A program made the position numbers and the translations under genes. A stretch of DNA of 22,445 nt from a virus, in the IMG/VR virus record IMGVR_UViG_3300042448_000406, positions 1-22,445 of that record, one strand, 5' to 3'. Shown piece after piece: positions 1 through 5,790 of the stretch (its first letter is position 1; every line of letters begins with the position of its first letter). Under the pieces are notes generated by a model. The model did no database searches. It was not told where the DNA came from and saw only the letters and a program-made list of their open reading frames with translations.

Positions 1-1
1 C

Positions 2-355
2 AAGAACCATGCAGCACTGGACTCACTGACCAAGGGTAGGGCAACACGCGCTGACATAGACACACTGATTGCCATGGGCAACATCACAGAAGCCTTTTTG
101 CGTATGGGCTTTGGCAAAGACTACAGCGATGTGGTCAAGCAAGGGCTGATGGCTTTGCGTGCTGTGGGAAAGCGAGGCGCTGAGTCTGGTCGGTTCATTT
201 TGAAGGCCGCTGAGATGACTGCGCTCAACGAGTTCATGGAGCTGCACGATGCACAGATGGAGGTGGTGACTCTGAGAGATATGGACGAAGCCATTGCGCT
301 TGTCCGCGAAGAGTTCCGCCTGAAGAAGATGACACCTATATTGGAGAAGACATGA
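2..355 (+). CDS. Conserved phage protein, C-terminal part (5' end outside window)
   Basis: The frame is open from the left edge, so this is the 3' part of a longer gene; 117 residues are visible. An internal ATG at 74 exists, but conserved-looking sequence continues upstream of it (a KNHAALDSLTKG stretch followed by ADIDTLIAMGNITEAF), so 74 is not the true start. The visible part is helical and ends in a region with the pattern GRFILKAAEMTALNEFMELHDAQM. From memory this resembles a protein of unknown function found in phages and prophages of beta- and gammaproteobacteria. No catalytic motif is visible. Its stop overlaps the next start as ATGA, and the last residues (LEKT) plus the overlap are repeated at the next gene junction. 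Function is unknown; that it is a real gene is fairly certain. Confidence 0.8.
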   Translation, partial: KNHAALDSLTKGRATRADIDTLIAMGNITEAFLRMGFGKDYSDVVKQGLMALRAVGKRGAESGRFILKAAEMTALNEFMELHDAQMEVVTLRDMDEAIALVREEFRLKKMTPILEKT

Positions 356-356
356 C
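341..356 (+). repeat. Junction repeat, copy 1
   Basis: TTGGAGAAGACATGAC, identical to 637-652. It holds the last codons of one gene (LEKT), the ribosome binding site and the ATGA start of the next. A related 14-base version (GAAGACATGACTTA, 346-359) recurs at 1368-1381. Confidence 0.85.
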
Positions 357-651
357 TTACAAAGACATTGTAGAAAACTGGAACCGTCATTGTGTAGGTT
401 CGAGCCGGTACAACACACTTATTGAAGAAGGCTTTGTACTAAATGAACCCATAGACATAGAGCAGTTACCGGACAACTTCTATATGGGTCCGGGCTGCTA
501 CATTGTTCGGGGCAGCTTTGTTCTACCCAATGGAAAGACCAAGTACTGGGGTATTCCCAACAACCCCAAAGCCAGCTTACCGTTTGACGCGGACACATGG
601 GACAACTGCCTAAGACAAATGGCTGTAGCTTGGAAGTTGGAGAAGACATGA
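352..651 (+). CDS. Hypothetical phage protein, 99 aa
   Basis: This 99-residue protein starts at an ATG that overlaps the previous stop (ATGA) and has GGAG five bases upstream. It begins MTYKDIVENWNRHC and has a Gly/Pro/aromatic-rich middle (YMGPGCYIVRG, then KTKYWGIPNNPKA), which looks like a small compact fold rather than a membrane protein. No known domain was recognised. The beginning (a short helix with the pattern I-x2-x-WN) is loosely like that of the gene at 1138. It ends in LEKT, like the upstream gene, and hands over to the next gene by another ATGA overlap, so translation is probably coupled. Function is unknown. Confidence 0.75.
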   Translation: MTYKDIVENWNRHCVGSSRYNTLIEEGFVLNEPIDIEQLPDNFYMGPGCYIVRGSFVLPNGKTKYWGIPNNPKASLPFDADTWDNCLRQMAVAWKLEKT

Positions 652-652
652 C
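637..652 (+). repeat. Junction repeat, copy 2
   Basis: Exact 16-base copy of 341-356 at the next gene junction, again coding LEKT and the ATGA overlap that starts the zinc-ribbon peptide. Confidence 0.85.
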
Positions 653-743
653 CGACTGCAAACAGCATATGTGGGAGCCTGTTGAGGGCCAGCCTATTTA
701 CAAGTGCGCCCGATGCGGTGCTTTTCTGAGGATCATCAAATGA
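648..743 (+). CDS. 31-aa zinc-ribbon microprotein
   Basis: A 31-codon frame runs from the ATG at 648 to the TGA at 741-743. The start overlaps the previous stop (ATGA) behind a GGAG site, and the stop overlaps the next ATG in the same way, so it fills the gap between its neighbours exactly. Residues C4, H7, C20 and C23 form C-x2-H-x12-C-x2-C, with WEPVEGQP before and YKCARCGAF around the second pair; this is the layout of a single zinc knuckle or ribbon. Many phages carry peptides of this kind with unknown targets. I infer zinc binding and possibly nucleic-acid or RNA polymerase contact, but nothing in the sequence names a partner. The perfect packing and paired cysteines make chance unlikely. 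Confidence 0.7.
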   Translation: MTDCKQHMWEPVEGQPIYKCARCGAFLRIIK

Positions 744-1141
744 AAGACGAAGCATTGAAGCTCGCATTGGAGGCGTTGTTGATTAACTGTGGTGGGAACA
801 CTGAGGGCGTTGGAAAAGAAGCCATCACCGCCATCAAGCAAGCCCTTGCAGCACCTGTGCCAGATTGGGATGCGTGGAACTTGATAAGTCGGCTGAATCG
901 TGCCCTTGAATCAATTGGCGACTACGCCCACGACAAATCGACAGGGCCAGCCGTGCCTGATGCTTTGTGGGAAATCCGATCAATGGCGTATGACGCGATT
1001 GAGGACACCACCCAACCCGCAGCACAGCGGCAATGGGTTGGGCTGACGGTGCTAGAACAGGCGGATTGTTTTGCAAACACTGAAGATGCCACCGAGTTTT
1101 ATCACGCCATCGAAGCCAAACTCAAGGAGAAAAACACATGA
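740..1141 (+). CDS. Hypothetical phage protein of the LALEAL...AITAIKxAL type, 133 aa
   Basis: The chosen start is the ATG at 740, which overlaps the stop of the zinc peptide (ATGA) and has GAGG eight bases upstream; a longer frame from 704 would run over that gene and lacks such a site. The protein begins MKDEALKLALEALL and continues with KEAITAIKQALAAP. This pattern recurs in many small phage and prophage proteins of Proteobacteria, usually as an N-terminal helical module with variable tails. The rest is helical and acidic, without membrane segments or catalytic motifs. It ends at an ATGA overlap with the next gene. Function is unknown. Confidence 0.75.
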   Translation: MKDEALKLALEALLINCGGNTEGVGKEAITAIKQALAAPVPDWDAWNLISRLNRALESIGDYAHDKSTGPAVPDALWEIRSMAYDAIEDTTQPAAQRQWVGLTVLEQADCFANTEDATEFYHAIEAKLKEKNT

Positions 1142-1377
1142 CAACTGAACAAATTATTGCTGCTTGGAACGCTCAAGCAGATTACATGAACACTTGGCAG
1201 CATCTTGGAGAAGATGAAAAGCTGGAGTGGGTAATGAAACTAGAGCGTGAGGCGTGTGCAAAGAAAGCAGAAACGCTTGGCGTACACCCTGCCCTAAATG
1301 TTTTTGCTGGCGGCCCTGATTGGTACAAACATGGCAAAGAAATTGCCGCCGCCATCCGAGCAAGGGGGAAGACATGA
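1138..1377 (+). CDS. Hypothetical phage protein with EREACAKK...AAAIRARG tail, 79 aa
   Basis: The start is an ATG overlapping the previous stop, with AAGGAG eight bases upstream. It begins MTTEQIIAAWNAQADYMNTW and carries the C-terminal pattern EREACAKK (about residues 36-43) followed by EIAAAIRARGKT. This EACA...AAIRxRG module is widespread in small phage proteins of unknown function. The next gene carries the same module at its own C-terminus, and the last 36 bases of the two genes differ at only three positions. The two are therefore partial paralogues, or one has received the other's tail by recombination. No function can be assigned. Confidence 0.75.
   Translation: MTTEQIIAAWNAQADYMNTWQHLGEDEKLEWVMKLEREACAKKAETLGVHPALNVFAGGPDWYKHGKEIAAAIRARGKT
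1342..1377 (+). repeat. Direct repeat, copy 1 (gene 3' end)
   Basis: The last 36 bases of the gene at 1138 match 1671-1706 at 33 positions (differences at repeat positions 7, 20 and 30). It spans the shared AIRxRG tail, the purine-rich ribosome binding site and the ATGA overlap. Confidence 0.9.
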
Positions 1378-1706
1378 CTTATCCGTTTGAAGGAACCATC
1401 AAAATGGAAACCGTGAAAGACGAAGAAGGTAATGACAAGGTTGTGTGGGATTACGCTGAACCCGGCTCAGAATGGGCGCGTGTAGACAAAGACCTTAACC
1501 TCGTTCACCTCGACATGGACTTGTGCGCTCAAGGCCCTGCAAATGCTTACACCGCACTAGCAATTGGTGTTTGGAACGCTGCTGTTAAGGCCGAAAGAGA
1601 GGCTTGTGCAAAGGTGTGTGATGACTACGATGTTAAATATGACGTATGTAGCAGCGATACCGCTGAAAGTATTGCCACCGCCATCCGAGTAAGGGGGAAC
1701 ACATGA
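1374..1706 (+). CDS. Hypothetical phage protein sharing the EREACAK...AIRxRG tail, 110 aa
   Basis: The chosen start is the ATG at 1374, in an ATGA overlap and directly behind a GGGGGA site. An upstream in-frame ATG at 1320 would run deep into the preceding gene. The N-terminal half is acidic (METVKDEEGNDKVVWDY), and a middle part WNAAVKAEREACAKVCDDYD leads into ESIATAIRVRGNT. The C-terminal third matches the gene upstream in both protein and DNA. C-terminal cysteines (in AKVCDD and YDVCSSD) are not in a recognised metal-binding spacing. It is coupled to the next gene by ATGA. Function is unknown. Confidence 0.75.
   Translation: MTYPFEGTIKMETVKDEEGNDKVVWDYAEPGSEWARVDKDLNLVHLDMDLCAQGPANAYTALAIGVWNAAVKAEREACAKVCDDYDVKYDVCSSDTAESIATAIRVRGNT
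1671..1706 (+). repeat. Direct repeat, copy 2 (gene 3' end)
   Basis: Partner of 1342-1377 at the end of the gene at 1374. Recombination between the two would delete or duplicate exactly one gene while keeping the translational junction intact. Confidence 0.9.
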
Positions 1707-1819
1707 GAGAAATTGACCCCGAAACATGGCTGATGATCGGCGTAGCTTGGTTTCACGGCTTGCTGTGCGGCTATGCAATCTGGCGCGAGCGCAAAAGCAC
1801 ACCGAGGGACGAAGAATGA
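1703..1819 (+). CDS. 38-aa single-span membrane microprotein
   Basis: A 38-codon frame starts at the ATG overlapping the previous stop, behind a GGGGGA site, and ends at a TGA that itself overlaps another ATG (1816). Residues 9-27 (WLMIGVAWFHGLLCGYAIW) are hydrophobic and could span a membrane once. The flanks are acidic before (MREIDPET) and basic after (RERKSTPR), which predicts an N-out/C-in orientation by the positive-inside rule. Small membrane peptides of this kind occur in phage early regions and in lysis cassettes. Nothing here links it to lysis, and its position among early genes argues against a holin. Its reality rests on tight packing and on the clear hydrophobic pattern. Confidence 0.6.
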   Translation: MREIDPETWLMIGVAWFHGLLCGYAIWRERKSTPRDEE

Positions 1820-1848
1820 CCAAGAGCAAATGGAAGTCGCTGTCATGA
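1816..1848 (+). other. Possible 10-codon linking ORF
   Basis: An ATG overlapping the stop of the membrane peptide opens a 10-codon frame (MTKSKWKSLS) whose TGA overlaps the ATG at 1845, so both ends are ATGA junctions. It may be a tiny translated linker that carries ribosomes from 1703 to 1845, or simply the filler left after a gene was reduced. The gene at 1845 has its own GGAAG site inside this frame, so the linker is not needed to explain its translation. There is no evidence for a functional peptide. Confidence 0.25.
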
Positions 1849-2030
1849 AGAAAGACATTAAGGCATGGGCCATCAAGCTCAGAGGCCGCAACTTCCGCAG
1901 CTTTGACGGAGTTCCGCTTCTGTACACGAAGAAAGTAGACGCTTCCGCAGTTGCCATGAGAGTCGAGAAGATCAGTGGCGTAACAGCGCAACCAATCCGC
2001 GTCAGAGTACGCATAGAGGAGACCAAGTGA
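1845..2030 (+). CDS. Hypothetical small basic phage protein, 61 aa
   Basis: The chosen start is the ATG at 1845, with GGAAG about ten bases upstream; the same frame is open from 1773, but that would run over the preceding microgenes. The protein begins MKKDIKAWAIKLRGRNFRSF and is rich in Lys and Arg, with alternating beta-like stretches (VPLLYTKKVDASAVAMRVEK and QPIRVRVRIEE). This suggests a small soluble, perhaps nucleic-acid-contacting fold, but no family was recognised. Its stop overlaps the GTG of the next gene (GTGA). Function is unknown. Confidence 0.65.
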   Translation: MKKDIKAWAIKLRGRNFRSFDGVPLLYTKKVDASAVAMRVEKISGVTAQPIRVRVRIEETK

Positions 2031-2236
2031 CAGAGCACAAACTCACCCACGACCGCTTTGCTGTGGTCGATGTGAACAACCACTGGCTTGATGCCAAAGA
2101 ACATTCACCGCCGCTGAGTGCGAAGATGCTGCTGATCGACAAACGCTTAGGCGTTGCAGTCCTTGGTAGCTGGCGCGATGCTGACGGCTGGACTCACTGG
2201 GCACCACTGCCGACGTTCGACAGGAGCGTAGAATGA
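2027..2236 (+). CDS. DUF551-like small phage protein, 69 aa (GTG start)
   Basis: The start is GTG at 2027, in a GTGA overlap with the previous stop and behind GAGGAG. No in-frame ATG gives a comparable full-length product. The sequence has a central block HSPPLSAKMLLIDKRLGVAV and a C-terminal WRDADGWTHWAPLPTF. The ending W-x-PLP preceded by a strand reporting 'LL(I/V)' is the hallmark of DUF551 and related small phage proteins of unknown function. No catalytic residues are evident. It overlaps the next gene by ATGA. Family assignment is moderately confident; biochemical role is unknown. Confidence 0.7.
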   Translation: MTEHKLTHDRFAVVDVNNHWLDAKEHSPPLSAKMLLIDKRLGVAVLGSWRDADGWTHWAPLPTFDRSVE

Positions 2237-2418
2237 TGAACGACGAACTGACTTACGAACTCGAACAGGCAAAAGCTGAGAACCGCTACCTGCGGCATCA
2301 GCTTAACAACGCGTTCTATGAAGCCCTGCGATTGCGGCAGGCCATGGAGCAGATGTATGCGACAGCGCATATGACACTTCACGTCATCAACACAGGAGAA
2401 AACGATGCAGCAAATTGA
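2233..2418 (+). CDS. Hypothetical helical phage protein, 61 aa
   Basis: Two consecutive ATG codons (2233 and 2236) open the frame; the first overlaps the previous stop. Residues 4-45 form a charged heptad-like pattern (ELTYELEQAKAENRYLRHQL, then EALRLRQAMEQ), consistent with a short coiled coil that probably dimerises. There is no membrane segment or catalytic motif. Its last 14 bases overlap the start of the DUF3310 gene, and the ribosome binding site of that gene (AGGAG at 2394-2398) lies within this reading frame, so translation of the two is likely coupled. Function is unknown. Confidence 0.65.
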   Translation: MMNDELTYELEQAKAENRYLRHQLNNAFYEALRLRQAMEQMYATAHMTLHVINTGENDAAN

Positions 2419-2710
2419 AATGTTCCCTGACTTGGCCAAGACCGACTGGACTGCTGAAGAGGAAGAAGTAATGCAGGGCATGTTGAGCAAAGGCGCGAAC
2501 GGCATGAGTGCCCTCGACGTGCAAGTGGCGGGCAACCACTACAAAGACTTGGCCATTCAACCCGTTGAGTACATCCACGCCAATGGCATCGGGTACTTTG
2601 AGGGCAACGTCATCAAGTACGTATCACGCTGGAGGGCGAAGAATGGCATCAAAGATTTGGAAAAAGCTAAGCACTACATTGAGCTGCTTATCGAGCTTGA
2701 GGGCAAGTAA
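2405..2710 (+). CDS. DUF3310 (SaV-like) protein, possible nucleotide kinase, 101 aa
   Basis: The ATG at 2405 sits six bases after AGGAG. Residues about 41-99 carry the DUF3310 signature: VAGNHYKDLAIQPVEYI, then YFEGNVIKYVSRWRAKNG and DLEKAKHYIELLIELEG. The invariant HY, IQP, EGNVIKYV-R and DL-KA-HYI-L elements are all present. DUF3310 proteins are common in phage early regions. The domain has been linked to T7 gp1.7, which phosphorylates dTMP and dGMP, so a role in dNTP supply is a reasonable inference, but no P-loop is visible. Its location directly before the DNA polymerase fits nucleotide supply for replication. Its stop shares one base with the polymerase ATG (TAATG). Confidence 0.85.
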   Translation: MQQIEMFPDLAKTDWTAEEEEVMQGMLSKGANGMSALDVQVAGNHYKDLAIQPVEYIHANGIGYFEGNVIKYVSRWRAKNGIKDLEKAKHYIELLIELEGK

Positions 2711-4548
2711 TGGACATCCTCACCGTTGACCTAGAGACCTACTACGACCAGCAGTTCAGTCTCAGCAAGATGCAGACGGATGCGTACATCAACGACGATC
2801 GGTTTGAGATCATCGGGGTGTCTGTCATCAAGAACGACGAGGATGCTGTGTGGTTCTCTGGCACTGAGCTGGAAACTATTGGCTGGCTACACGGCAACTT
2901 CGACTGGGCCAACAGCGCTGTGCGCTGCCACAACACCATGTTCGATGGGTTCATCCTGACACAACGCTGCGGCATCAAGCCCAAGCTGTGGATGGACACC
3001 CTCGGGCAAGGGCGCATGCTGCTGCCGTTCCTGACATCGCACTCACTGGCCAACCTCGTCAAGCAGTACAACTTGCCGGACAAGGGCACGGCTGTGACCA
3101 AGGCGTTGGGCAAGCGCCGCGCCGACTTTAATCCCATGGAATTAGAGGAGTACGCTGAGTACTGCAAGCACGACACGTGGCTGTGCAAAGAGCTGGGCAA
3201 GAAGTTCGACCCGTTCACACCACCATTGGCTGCACGACTGATCGACATGACTGTGCGGATGTTCACAGAGCCATTGCTGATCGGCGACAAAGCCAAGATG
3301 AAACAGCTGTATGACGACGAGGTGATTCGCAAAGAGACGCTGCTCAAGACAGCCGAGACCAACCGTGAAGTCATCATGTCCAACGACAAATTTGCAGAAG
3401 CTCTGCTGGCACTGGGTGTGACCCCGCCGATGAAGCAAAGCAAAGCCAACCCTGATAAAGAAACCTATGCCTTCGCAAAATCTGACAAAGCCTTTACCGA
3501 TCTCATGGAGTCCGACGATGCGGACGTACAGGCGTTGGTTGCGGCTCGCCTTGGAGTCAAAACGACTATCGCTGAAACACGTGCGCTGAAGTTCTTGGAG
3601 ACTGCCGAGCGTGGGCCACTGCCTGTGTACCTCAACTTCTGGGGCGCTAAGACCACTGGACGCTACTCAGGCGGCAACAGTATCAACTGGCAGAACATCC
3701 CTGCGCGTGGCCCGTCTGCTGGCCTGCGTGACGCGTTGCTGGCTCCGCCCGGGTACACGGTGCTGGTGGGTGACTCCTCGAACATCGAGCTGCGCACGGT
3801 GATGGCGTTGGCTGGACAGGATGACGTGACCGAGAAGCTCAAGAACGGCGTGGACTTGTACTGCGACTTTGCCTCGAAACTGTTCGGGCGCACGATCACT
3901 AAGGCTGACAAGGCTGAGCGCTTCCTCGGCAAGACCGCCATGCTGGGCCTGCAGTACGGTGCTGGTGCTGCGCGGTTCCAAGAGATGGTGCGGCTGGCCA
4001 AGCGCACTGACCCCGGCGTGGAGCTGATCGACCTCGACCGAGCCTACAAGATCGTGGACCTGTACAGGTCTGTGCACTACAAGGTGGTGGAGTTGTGGAA
4101 GCGTTGTGACAAGGTCATCTTGCCCGATATCGCCAACGGCTGCAGCATGGTCAACGTGGACGTCAATGGCTGGTTCATTACACAGTGGGATGGCTTTGGT
4201 CGCCCGGGTGAGCCCGGGGTGATGTACAACGGGCTGAGTTATGACGGCAAGGACTGGACATACACCATGGGTCGCCAGCGCATCAACCTGCACGGCGCGA
4301 AAGTTGTAGAAAATTTATCACAACATGCTGCAATGCAGATCGTTATGTGGCAAACTGCACGTATCAATCAGCGCTACCCAGTGAAGCTGTCCGTCCATGA
4401 CGAGGCTGTCTGTGTGGTAAAGAATGAAGAACTTGATGAAGCCCGTGCGTACATGGAAGAGTGCCTGTCGTTAACACCCAAGTGGTGCCGCAGCATTCCC
4501 GTGTCGTGTGAAACCGGAACCGGCCCCTCATACGGGTCGGCTAAATAA
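2710..4548 (+). CDS. DNA polymerase, family A, with 3'-5' exonuclease
   Basis: This 612-residue enzyme replicates the phage genome. The N-terminal DEDD exonuclease is intact: D7 and E9 in VDLETYY (Exo I), D79 in NTMFDGF (Exo II), and Y151 with D155 in YCKHDTWL (Exo III). The polymerase half has TTGRYSGG followed by INWQNIP (about 313-333), motif A VGDSSNIELR (D355, E360), motif B R404-x3-K408-x7-Y416G, and motif C VHDE (H563, D564, E565). There is no 5'-nuclease domain, as usual in phages. At the position of E. coli Pol I Phe762 it has Leu412, and motif A has Ser where most have Tyr (DSS rather than DYS). GAGGG precedes the ATG, which overlaps the previous TAA; the stop overlaps the next ATG the same way. 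Confidence 0.97.
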   Translation: MDILTVDLETYYDQQFSLSKMQTDAYINDDRFEIIGVSVIKNDEDAVWFSGTELETIGWLHGNFDWANSAVRCHNTMFDGFILTQRCGIKPKLWMDTLGQGRMLLPFLTSHSLANLVKQYNLPDKGTAVTKALGKRRADFNPMELEEYAEYCKHDTWLCKELGKKFDPFTPPLAARLIDMTVRMFTEPLLIGDKAKMKQLYDDEVIRKETLLKTAETNREVIMSNDKFAEALLALGVTPPMKQSKANPDKETYAFAKSDKAFTDLMESDDADVQALVAARLGVKTTIAETRALKFLETAERGPLPVYLNFWGAKTTGRYSGGNSINWQNIPARGPSAGLRDALLAPPGYTVLVGDSSNIELRTVMALAGQDDVTEKLKNGVDLYCDFASKLFGRTITKADKAERFLGKTAMLGLQYGAGAARFQEMVRLAKRTDPGVELIDLDRAYKIVDLYRSVHYKVVELWKRCDKVILPDIANGCSMVNVDVNGWFITQWDGFGRPGEPGVMYNGLSYDGKDWTYTMGRQRINLHGAKVVENLSQHAAMQIVMWQTARINQRYPVKLSVHDEAVCVVKNEELDEARAYMEECLSLTPKWCRSIPVSCETGTGPSYGSAK

Positions 4549-4793
4549 TGGCAATAACTTACCAAGCTGCTGACCGCTTGCCCCACTGGGCAAAGGTGCA
4601 GTGGGATCACGATGCGCACAAGTACGAGTCGAAAGTCTGGTTTGGCGTTCAGTGTACTGACGGCATGATCGCAGTCAACGTAACTATGCCCGAGGAGTTT
4701 GCACAGCCATCGCCGAGCCGACGCAGGATTCTTCTGGACATGATTGAGCAGCTCACCGTGCAACTTGCGAAAGCAACTCTGGAAGAAACATGA
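4548..4793 (+). CDS. Hypothetical protein between polymerase and Cas4-like nuclease, 81 aa
   Basis: The ATG at 4548 shares a base with the polymerase stop (TAATG). No strong ribosome binding site is visible, so it is probably translated by ribosomes coming from the polymerase. It begins MAITYQAADRLPHWAKVQWD, has a short beta-rich centre (VWFGVQCTDGMIAVNVTMP) and ends in an amphipathic helix (LLDMIEQLTVQLAKATLEE). No known domain was recognised. Its stop overlaps the start of the nuclease gene by ATGA. Position suggests an accessory role in replication or recombination, but that is inference only. Confidence 0.65.
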   Translation: MAITYQAADRLPHWAKVQWDHDAHKYESKVWFGVQCTDGMIAVNVTMPEEFAQPSPSRRRILLDMIEQLTVQLAKATLEET

Positions 4794-5482
4794 CCACACC
4801 GATGCCTTTGTCGTTCAGCCGACTGTCCACCTTCGAGCAATGCCCCGCGCAGTTCGACTACCTGTACGTGTCCAAGCGTGTACAGAGCTCAATGAACGAA
4901 GCGTCAGAGTACGGAGACAGGGTGCACAAGGTGTTGGAGGCCAAAGGCAATGGGTCACTTGACGAGAGCACGCTGTCACTGGAAGGCAAGCAGTCACTGG
5001 AGCGTTGGGGTGCATTGGTTGAGAAGATCACATCACGTTCTGGCGAGAAGTTGTTTGAGCATCAGATGGCAGTCAATCGTCAGCTGCAGCCTGTTGACTG
5101 GTTTGCCAAAGACGTGTGGATTCGCTCCATCGCTGACGTGCTGGTTGTTGACGGTGACACTGCGTACTGCCTCGACTACAAGACGGGCAAGGTCAAGGAG
5201 AACCCCACACAGCTGCAGCTGTTTGCGGCCATGGTGTTCTGGCACTACCCCAAGGTGACGAAGGTGAAGACCTCGTTCATCTGGCTCAAGTTCGACGAGG
5301 TGACAAACGCCACGTATGAGCGCAGGTTCCTTGACTCGCTGTGGCGGGCACTGGAGCCTCGCTTCGATATGGTGCAGGAAGTCATTGACCTCGGCGTGTT
5401 TAAAACAAAACCATCGGGCCTGTGCCCATGGTGCCCAGCGAAGGGGTTTTGCCCTGACGCGAGATTGAAAGGTAAACGATGA
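4790..5482 (+). CDS. Cas4/RecB-like PD-(D/E)XK nuclease with four-Cys cluster
   Basis: This 230-residue protein begins with LSFSRLSTFEQCPAQFDYLY, the entry motif of the RecB/AddB/Cas4 nuclease group. GDRVHKVLE (H46) follows, then the catalytic D116 in IADVLVV and D129-Y-K131 in LDYKTGK, and the QLQLFAAMV helix. Four cysteines (C18, C212, C215, C221), one near the N-terminus and three in CPWCPAKGFC, match the Fe-S cluster layout of Cas4 and AddB. The expected activity is metal-dependent exonuclease or DNA end processing. No CRISPR array or other cas gene is present, so recombination or DNA end trimming is more likely than spacer acquisition. The start has GGAAG just upstream; the stop overlaps the VRR-NUC start. 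The three consecutive nuclease/helicase genes probably act together. Confidence 0.9.
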   Translation: MTTPMPLSFSRLSTFEQCPAQFDYLYVSKRVQSSMNEASEYGDRVHKVLEAKGNGSLDESTLSLEGKQSLERWGALVEKITSRSGEKLFEHQMAVNRQLQPVDWFAKDVWIRSIADVLVVDGDTAYCLDYKTGKVKENPTQLQLFAAMVFWHYPKVTKVKTSFIWLKFDEVTNATYERRFLDSLWRALEPRFDMVQEVIDLGVFKTKPSGLCPWCPAKGFCPDARLKGKR

Positions 5483-5790
5483 AGAAAGAAGAAGATGTCA
5501 AGAAGGTGGTTAAGGCCGTACTCAAGAGCACACCAGATTGCTGGTGGTTTATGCCTCCTGCCAATGGCTTTGGTCGCTCTGGTATCCCTGACTTTGTGGG
5601 CATCGTCAATGGTCTTGGCTTTGCTGTGGAGACAAAGTTCGGCAAGGGCACTACTACTGCGAACCAAGAGCGCGAGATCGAGGCTGTATCGCGAGCAGGC
5701 GGAGAAGTCTGGATCGTGAGAGAAACCAACGTAGACCAATGGGCGGCTACTTTTAAAGGATGGGCGGCGCTCAATGCTCGTAATACCTGA
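5479..5790 (+). CDS. VRR-NUC domain nuclease, 103 aa
   Basis: The whole protein is one VRR-NUC domain. It has an N-terminal helix ending in KAVLKSTPDCWWFMPPANGF, then GRSGIPDFVGI (the GxPD motif), FAVETKFGKGT (the ExK motif), and a Q in TTANQEREIEAV. These are the catalytic residues of this branch of the PD-(D/E)XK superfamily. Stand-alone VRR-NUC proteins of about 100 residues are common in phages next to DEAD/SNF2 helicases and can act as dimeric structure-specific nucleases, such as on branched DNA. The ATG overlaps the previous stop and follows AAGG. The last 17 bases overlap the helicase gene, supporting joint expression and possibly a helicase-nuclease pair. Confidence 0.92.
   Translation: MKKEEDVKKVVKAVLKSTPDCWWFMPPANGFGRSGIPDFVGIVNGLGFAVETKFGKGTTTANQEREIEAVSRAGGEVWIVRETNVDQWAATFKGWAALNARNT

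Noticed and set aside
2742-3449. 235-residue minus-strand frame inside the polymerase gene
   Set aside because: It is antisense to the conserved exonuclease and polymerase region, has no ribosome binding site and a Ser-rich shadow composition.
4790-5482. Cas4-like gene as a sign of a CRISPR system
   Set aside because: No repeat-spacer array and no cas1, cas2 or effector gene is seen in the window. The gene fits a phage recombination nuclease.
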